DNA of 11,014 bases from Synergistaceae bacterium (GTDB lineage: Bacteria; Synergistota; Synergistia; Synergistales; Aminobacteriaceae): positions 1 through 11,014 of the forward strand of contig JAFPWQ010000054.1 in assembly GCA_017394925.1 (NCBI GenBank), given 5' to 3'. Numbering within the stretch: the stretch's first letter is position 1; every line of letters begins with the position of its first letter. This document shows, piece by piece, positions 6,569 to 11,014 of the stretch. Made by a program: the position numbers and the translations under genes. The notes under the pieces were generated by a model. That model was not told where the DNA came from, searched no databases, and saw only the letters and a list, made by a program, of their open reading frames with translations.

Positions 6569-7444
6569 ATGGACGTTCAGAGACTTGAAGAAAAGATACG
6601 GGGAAAACTCGAAGATTTTCCTGCGAAAACAAGACGGGTTGCCGAATATATACTCAGCAATTCATCAGAGATAGCGTTTCATTCAATCAGTGAGACAGCA
6701 GAAAGATTATCTGTTTCGAGAGCGCAGTTAGTACGTGTTGCCCGTATGCTTGGCTTTAACGGCTATGCAGATCTGAAGAATACCCTGAAGAATAAATTGC
6801 TTAATCAGGTTATCCCGTCTGCAATGAAATCACAGCCCGAACTTGAATCTGAATCAGATACTGCGCTTGAATTATGCAGGCTTGAGCAGGCAAATATCGA
6901 CGAGACATATAACAGTCTGAAACTTCACAGGGAATCAATAAAATTATTCTGTGAGTCAGCAATGCATTCAAACACGATATACTGCATGGGCTGGGGGATT
7001 TCATCAATGCCGGCTGAATGGCTCTACACGCGTTTTTCTGAGCTTGGACTCAAAAGCGTATTAATGCGCAGGGGTTCACTCTCACTGATTGAACAGTCAA
7101 GAGGAATAAGCGATGAAGATATGCTGATAGTCTGTGAGCTTCCCAGTTACGTAATCGAAGTAACAGAGGCCGTGAAGAAAATTGCATCGTGTCATACACG
7201 CATAGCCGCGATAACTGACAGCCCTGCAGCCCCGGTATGTTCATATTCGCAGATGAATTTTTACGTCAGTGATGAGTCGCCTTTATTCGGCAGCAGTCTT
7301 ATAGGCTCAATGTTTGCTGTTCATGTGCTTACTTCAATACTTGCCGGTGAAATGGGCAGTGCAGGACGTATTGCGCTCGAAGAACAGAAAGAAGGACTTG
7401 AAGACGAAAGAGTATATTATCCTTCGTACGGATTAAAATATTAA
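6569..7444 (+). CDS. RpiR/MurR-family transcriptional regulator (HTH + SIS)
   Basis: A 291-residue cytoplasmic regulator. Residues about 1-80 form the HTH_6 domain, with FPAKTRRVAEYIL (17-29) and the recognition region ISETAERLSVSRAQLVRVAR (40-59) followed by LGFNGYADLK (61-70). Residues about 120-260 form a SIS domain, which in this family senses phosphosugars; the GWGISSMPAEW segment (141-151) is at the expected sugar-phosphate loop, though it differs from the usual GxGxSS. Length is typical. No sugar-utilisation gene is adjacent, so the ligand cannot be guessed from context. The start codon has an A-rich leader with no Shine-Dalgarno; the nearest purine tract, GGGGAGA (about 6536-6542), is inside the upstream gene, so translation may be coupled to it. 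It may control its own unit through the inverted repeat at 5922-5940. Confidence 0.94.
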   Translation: MDVQRLEEKIRGKLEDFPAKTRRVAEYILSNSSEIAFHSISETAERLSVSRAQLVRVARMLGFNGYADLKNTLKNKLLNQVIPSAMKSQPELESESDTALELCRLEQANIDETYNSLKLHRESIKLFCESAMHSNTIYCMGWGISSMPAEWLYTRFSELGLKSVLMRRGSLSLIEQSRGISDEDMLIVCELPSYVIEVTEAVKKIASCHTRIAAITDSPAAPVCSYSQMNFYVSDESPLFGSSLIGSMFAVHVLTSILAGEMGSAGRIALEEQKEGLEDERVYYPSYGLKY

Positions 7445-7460
7445 TGTGAAATGAGAATAA

Positions 7461-7500
7461 AAAAGCCCCCCTGCATTTTTACAGGAGGGTTTTATTTTTT
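7461..7500. terminator. Bidirectional intrinsic terminator between rpiR-like gene and rpoC
   Basis: CCCCCCTG (7466-7473) pairs with CAGGAGGG (7482-7489), 7 of 8 bp with one C-A mismatch and an 8-nt loop. An A-run lies before it (TTTTTT on the minus strand) and TTTTATTTTTT follows on plus, so it can stop transcripts from both converging genes. Confidence 0.9.
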
Positions 7501-7510
7501 GTGTGTGCTT

Positions 7511-10500
7511 TTATTTTGAGATAAATAAATCTTCGCTTGCTATTGCGGCTGTCTGTTCCTGAGATTCGCTTTGTGGTTTGGGAATAACTCTCTTAGGTTT
7601 TCCGTCTCCGTTGTATGCGATTCCTCTGAATGCTTCTGCACCTGTTCCTGCCGGGATTAAATGCCCGATAATGACATTTTCCTTGAGGCCGTGAAGAGGA
7701 TCCATTTCACCTTTGACTGCTGCGCCTGCTAGGACTTGTGCGGTCTGCTGGAATGATGCCGCACTAAGGAAGCTGTCAGTTGCAAGTGCCGCCTTCGTGA
7801 TGCCGTGTATGAATGGTTTGCATTCGGGCAGTTCGCGTAATTTCTGAACAAACGTATAATCGCGTATAAGATGATATAACTCTTCTCTTGCGCCTGCAGG
7901 ACGTGAATATATTTCAACGGGATTTTTTTCTGCAAGCTCGTTTATAGTTTCGGGCTTAATCTCAAAGCCTGTCGGGAAACTCATAATTGCGCCGAGATCA
8001 TCATGTTCTTTCTCGTCTTCGTCTGAAGTTAAATCTTCAAATTCAGCGAGTAATGCATCAATGTTATCGCCTTCGTCCTCAGGATTTTCGAATTCTTCGG
8101 GTACACCCTGAATGAGCTGATCTGAATTTGCGAACATTGCGCCCAGAAGAATTTTATTTCTGAGTTTAGCCGCAAGAATTTTTTTCAGAACCTCAAAGCG
8201 CGTAATGATTCTTGTTCCGTTTTCGCAGTCATCATCTTCAAATTCAACTGATTCAATGCTTCCGTTCGCTAATCCTTCAAAGACTTCTGCATCAACGTAT
8301 TTCCCGGTTGCTTCTCCGTCTTCAAATATTTCACGGCCATAGAACTCTTTGTACTCTTTGCTGTCGAAATTCTTGCGCATTGTTGCAACGACATCAAGAT
8401 GTTCAACGCCTGACCACACTTTTATATCCCGTATTCCGTTCTGTGATAAGTCAGCGGCGTATCTGTCATCAATGAGAATATCATGGGGCATAACTCTTTT
8501 CGTTCCCGACATGACATCTTCAGCGACCCATTTTACATTTGTGATTCTGTCAAGAAGTTCTCTGTCTCTGACGCATATAACTGACGGATTTCCTGTAGTT
8601 ATTTTCTTGAGGTCTTCACGTGTTAATTTCGCGCCCTTTTTGAGTTTATTCTTGCCTGCTTTGGTCTCACGTACAACTCTCAAGCCTTCCATTTTTTTGC
8701 GGAATGCCGACTTGCCTATCACAACATCGACTTCCTGATCCTCATGCTGAATCGTGAGCATCTTAATCAACACTCCGGGCGTGAGAATCTTGCGCAGAAT
8801 ATCTTCTGTTAATGGCTGACCGAAAAATTCCTGCACGTTTGCTTCGTCTGGTCTGTCAGCATCAAGAAGAATATCTCCTCCAAATGCCTGAAGTGCGGCT
8901 GAAATTCTGCGGTCATTATCCCTTGTGATTTCGTTATTTACTTTCTCAACTTCATCTTCCCAGACCATATCACCCGCAACAAAATTCGTGTCTCCTTCTT
9001 CAATTACACGCACTTTGTTTAACGGCGCAACTTTTCGCAATATCACTTCAATATGCTTATTATTTATGCTGACACCCTGAGAGTGATATACATACTGGAT
9101 TTCATCAACGAGCATTCTCTGTACTGCATCGATTCCGCTGACCTCTAATAACTGCTGAGGCTCAATGCTTCCTTCTGTTAATGCGGTCATCTTGTCTACG
9201 TATACGCCTGGTTCAATGCCTTCTTTGATGTCCTGCCCTGAAGGAATAGCTACGGTTTCAGTTTTACCGTCTTCCTTTTCGATTATGACTTTGCGCTTTC
9301 CTTCGGTGATTACTTCATTGATTACTCCGTCATGCCCTGCAAGTATGCAGACTTTTCTCGGCCTTCTGACTTCAAATAACTGTTCGATTCTGGGAAGACC
9401 CTGCGTAATGTCTTCTGCTGAACGAACGCCGCCCGTATGGAATGTTCTCATTGTGAGCTGAGTTCCGGGTTCACCGATTGACTGTGCAGCGACAACTCCG
9501 ACAGCCTCACCAATAGGGACAAGTTTACGCGAAGATAAATCATGACCGTAGCACTTCTGACAAACGCCTTTTTTCAGTGCACATGCTAAAGGACTGCGTA
9601 CCCATACTTCAGCAATTCCGGCGGCCTCAATTTTTTTCGCAATTGATTCAGTGATAATATCTCCTGATTTCACTAACACTTCACCGTTTGACTCTATATC
9701 ATGCAGTGATGTCCTGCCTGCTATACGTTCAGCAATGCCGATCATTACTTTTCCTTCGCTCAGTAACGGACGTATGCAAATGCCTTTATCCGTTCCGCAG
9801 TCATGTTCAGTGATGATTAAATCCTGCGAGACATCAACAAGCCTTCGTGTTAAGTAACCTGACTTTGCAGTTCTCAGTGCAGTATCAGCGAGTCCCTTTC
9901 TTGCGCCGTGAGTCGAAATGAAATACTCAAGCATATTCATACCTTCACGGAAATTTGCCGTTATCGGGTAGTCTATCGTCTTTCCGGTCGGGTCGGCCAT
10001 GAGTCCGCGAATGCCTGCCATTTGTCCCATCTGACCGAGTGAACCTCTTGCACCTGATTCGACCATCATACGAACGGGGTTATCGGGGCTCATATGTTCC
10101 TTGATTTTATCCGCGATATTCTTCGTAGCATCAGCCCAAAGTTTACTCTTCTGGTCAAGATATTCATCGTAGGTCAGCAATCCCATTTCGTAATTGCCTT
10201 TTGCGATGTCATCTTCGGCTTGGGTCTCACGGGTAATGATTGCTTTTTCGTCAGGGATTCTGACTGCCTGAACTCCGAATGATATTCCCGAACGTGCCGC
10301 CCAGTGATAGCCGAGTGATTTAATCTCATCAAGCATTTCAACAACGCCGGGCCTGTCTACTTTATCATATGCATCATCAAGTAATCTGCCGATTTTCTTC
10401 TTGTCTAACTGTTCATTCACGTAACGTAATTTTTTCGCGATCCTGTTATTGAACATTACGCGTCCTGGACTTGTCTCAAAGAACACAATATGCGGATTGC

Positions 10501-11014
10501 CCTGTACTGAATCAAAATCATCTGCTATAACTGCCTCATTGTTGAGCGTGTATTTTCTTCTGCCTTTTGGATGTCCCCATTCTGATTCGTTCTCTTTGAG
10601 CCATATACGCGCGTTGACGTGAACTGTACCGTGTGAGATTGCCGATAATACATCGTCCATGTTCATGAAGTGCCTTCCGTCGCCTTTGAGACCCTCGCGC
10701 ATGTCGGTTAAATAATAGACACCGAGAACTATATCCTGAGTCGGAGTAACAACAGGACGGCCGCTTGCAGGTGAGAGCAGGTTATTCGCCGAGAGCATTA
10801 ACAGTCTTGCTTCTGCCTGTGCCTCAATGCTTAACGGAACGTGTACAGCCATCTGGTCGCCGTCAAAGTCAGCGTTGAATGCCGTACAGACCATTGGATG
10901 AAGACGAATTGCTTTGCCTTCCATGAGGACGGGTTCAAATGCCTGAATGCCTAACCTGTGAAGCGTGGGTGCTCTGTTAAGCATGACGGGATGATCTTTG
11001 ATGATGTTCTCTAA
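7511..11014 (-). CDS. rpoC: RNA polymerase beta' subunit, N-terminus cut by the window edge
   Basis: The frame is open to the last base, so the ATG at 10984 is internal; the 10 codons before it read LENIIKDHPV, as in RpoC. The missing part is about 410 residues by E. coli numbering. Counted from the ATG at 10984: the catalytic Mg site NADFDGDQM (37-45), the bridge helix around THGARKGLADTALRTAKSGY (358-377), the zinc site C396/C468/C475/C478 with the E. coli-like spacing, and the trigger loop AAQSIGEPGTQLTMRTFHTG (499-518) with no SI3-type insert. The end is conserved too: GITKAALATDSFLSAASFQ (1061-1079) and IPAGTG (1110-1115). Between about 687 and 1058 sits roughly 370 residues not found in E. 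coli, so the full protein should be near 1,570-1,580 residues. All core motifs are intact. No rpsL or other gene follows in the same direction; the gene ends at a bidirectional terminator. Confidence 0.99.
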   Translation of the reverse strand, partial: LENIIKDHPVMLNRAPTLHRLGIQAFEPVLMEGKAIRLHPMVCTAFNADFDGDQMAVHVPLSIEAQAEARLLMLSANNLLSPASGRPVVTPTQDIVLGVYYLTDMREGLKGDGRHFMNMDDVLSAISHGTVHVNARIWLKENESEWGHPKGRRKYTLNNEAVIADDFDSVQGNPHIVFFETSPGRVMFNNRIAKKLRYVNEQLDKKKIGRLLDDAYDKVDRPGVVEMLDEIKSLGYHWAARSGISFGVQAVRIPDEKAIITRETQAEDDIAKGNYEMGLLTYDEYLDQKSKLWADATKNIADKIKEHMSPDNPVRMMVESGARGSLGQMGQMAGIRGLMADPTGKTIDYPITANFREGMNMLEYFISTHGARKGLADTALRTAKSGYLTRRLVDVSQDLIITEHDCGTDKGICIRPLLSEGKVMIGIAERIAGRTSLHDIESNGEVLVKSGDIITESIAKKIEAAGIAEVWVRSPLACALKKGVCQKCYGHDLSSRKLVPIGEAVGVVAAQSIGEPGTQLTMRTFHTGGVRSAEDITQGLPRIEQLFEVRRPRKVCILAGHDGVINEVITEGKRKVIIEKEDGKTETVAIPSGQDIKEGIEPGVYVDKMTALTEGSIEPQQLLEVSGIDAVQRMLVDEIQYVYHSQGVSINNKHIEVILRKVAPLNKVRVIEEGDTNFVAGDMVWEDEVEKVNNEITRDNDRRISAALQAFGGDILLDADRPDEANVQEFFGQPLTEDILRKILTPGVLIKMLTIQHEDQEVDVVIGKSAFRKKMEGLRVVRETKAGKNKLKKGAKLTREDLKKITTGNPSVICVRDRELLDRITNVKWVAEDVMSGTKRVMPHDILIDDRYAADLSQNGIRDIKVWSGVEHLDVVATMRKNFDSKEYKEFYGREIFEDGEATGKYVDAEVFEGLANGSIESVEFEDDDCENGTRIITRFEVLKKILAAKLRNKILLGAMFANSDQLIQGVPEEFENPEDEGDNIDALLAEFEDLTSDEDEKEHDDLGAIMSFPTGFEIKPETINELAEKNPVEIYSRPAGAREELYHLIRDYTFVQKLRELPECKPFIHGITKAALATDSFLSAASFQQTAQVLAGAAVKGEMDPLHGLKENVIIGHLIPAGTGAEAFRGIAYNGDGKPKRVIPKPQSESQEQTAAIASEDLFISK

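Noticed and set aside
8349..8738. 129-codon open frame on the plus strand, antisense to rpoC
   Set aside because: rpoC is unambiguous here and continues through it; the antisense product is not recognisable.
7511..8926. A separate gene fused or frameshifted onto rpoC
   Set aside because: The frame is continuous and the conserved RpoC C-terminal blocks resume after the insert, so this is an insertion in one protein.
1..11014. CRISPR arrays, tRNAs, rRNAs, insertion sequences or phage genes
   Set aside because: No spaced repeats, cloverleaf-like sequences, transposase motifs or terminal inverted repeats were seen on reading both strands.

Overview
The window looks like bacterial chromosome from a moderately low-GC organism (about 43% by eye, not computed). 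Every gene is of a bacterial type and genes are tightly packed on both strands. Lineage is uncertain. An ELM1-family protein, a long RpoC carrying a large insertion, and an isolated hisB would fit a Synergistota-like bacterium, but that is an inference from general impression and not from a database match.

Layout, left to right. Positions 2-844 (+) hold the 3' part of an ELM1-family (DUF1022) gene whose start lies outside the window. It converges on a GT4 glycosyltransferase at 880-1893 (-), with a GC hairpin at the junction. A short AT-rich divergent region (1894-1994) separates the glycosyltransferase from hisB (1995-2588, +, TTG start). hisB converges on a two-gene minus-strand unit: a DUF2156-type protein (4569-5450) followed 33 bp downstream by a membrane-anchored TerB_N/TerB-like protein (2634-4535). 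Upstream of that unit is the nucleoid protein HU (5545-5838, -), which has its own promoter and terminator. HU is divergent from a plus-strand pair: a small protein built of two tandem OB-like repeats (5987-6553) and an RpiR-family regulator (6569-7444). A bidirectional terminator (about 7461-7500) separates that pair from rpoC (7511-11014, -), whose N-terminal ~410 residues (E. coli numbering) lie beyond the right edge.

Most genes are housekeeping or standard accessory families: histidine synthesis (hisB), nucleoid structure (HU), transcription (rpoC) and envelope glycans (GT4, possibly ELM1). Three things are less ordinary. The first is the TerB_N/TerB-like protein with an N-terminal membrane anchor beside a DUF2156 gene, a possible membrane stress module. 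The second is the duplicated OB-like protein linked to an RpiR regulator, with an inverted repeat over its promoter. The third is a roughly 370-residue insertion in the C-terminal part of RpoC that contains four degenerate copies of a motif also found in the RpoC core. I saw no CRISPR array, tRNA, rRNA, IS element, phage gene or attachment site. Apart from the terminator and promoter regions listed, intergenic gaps are all under 150 bp.
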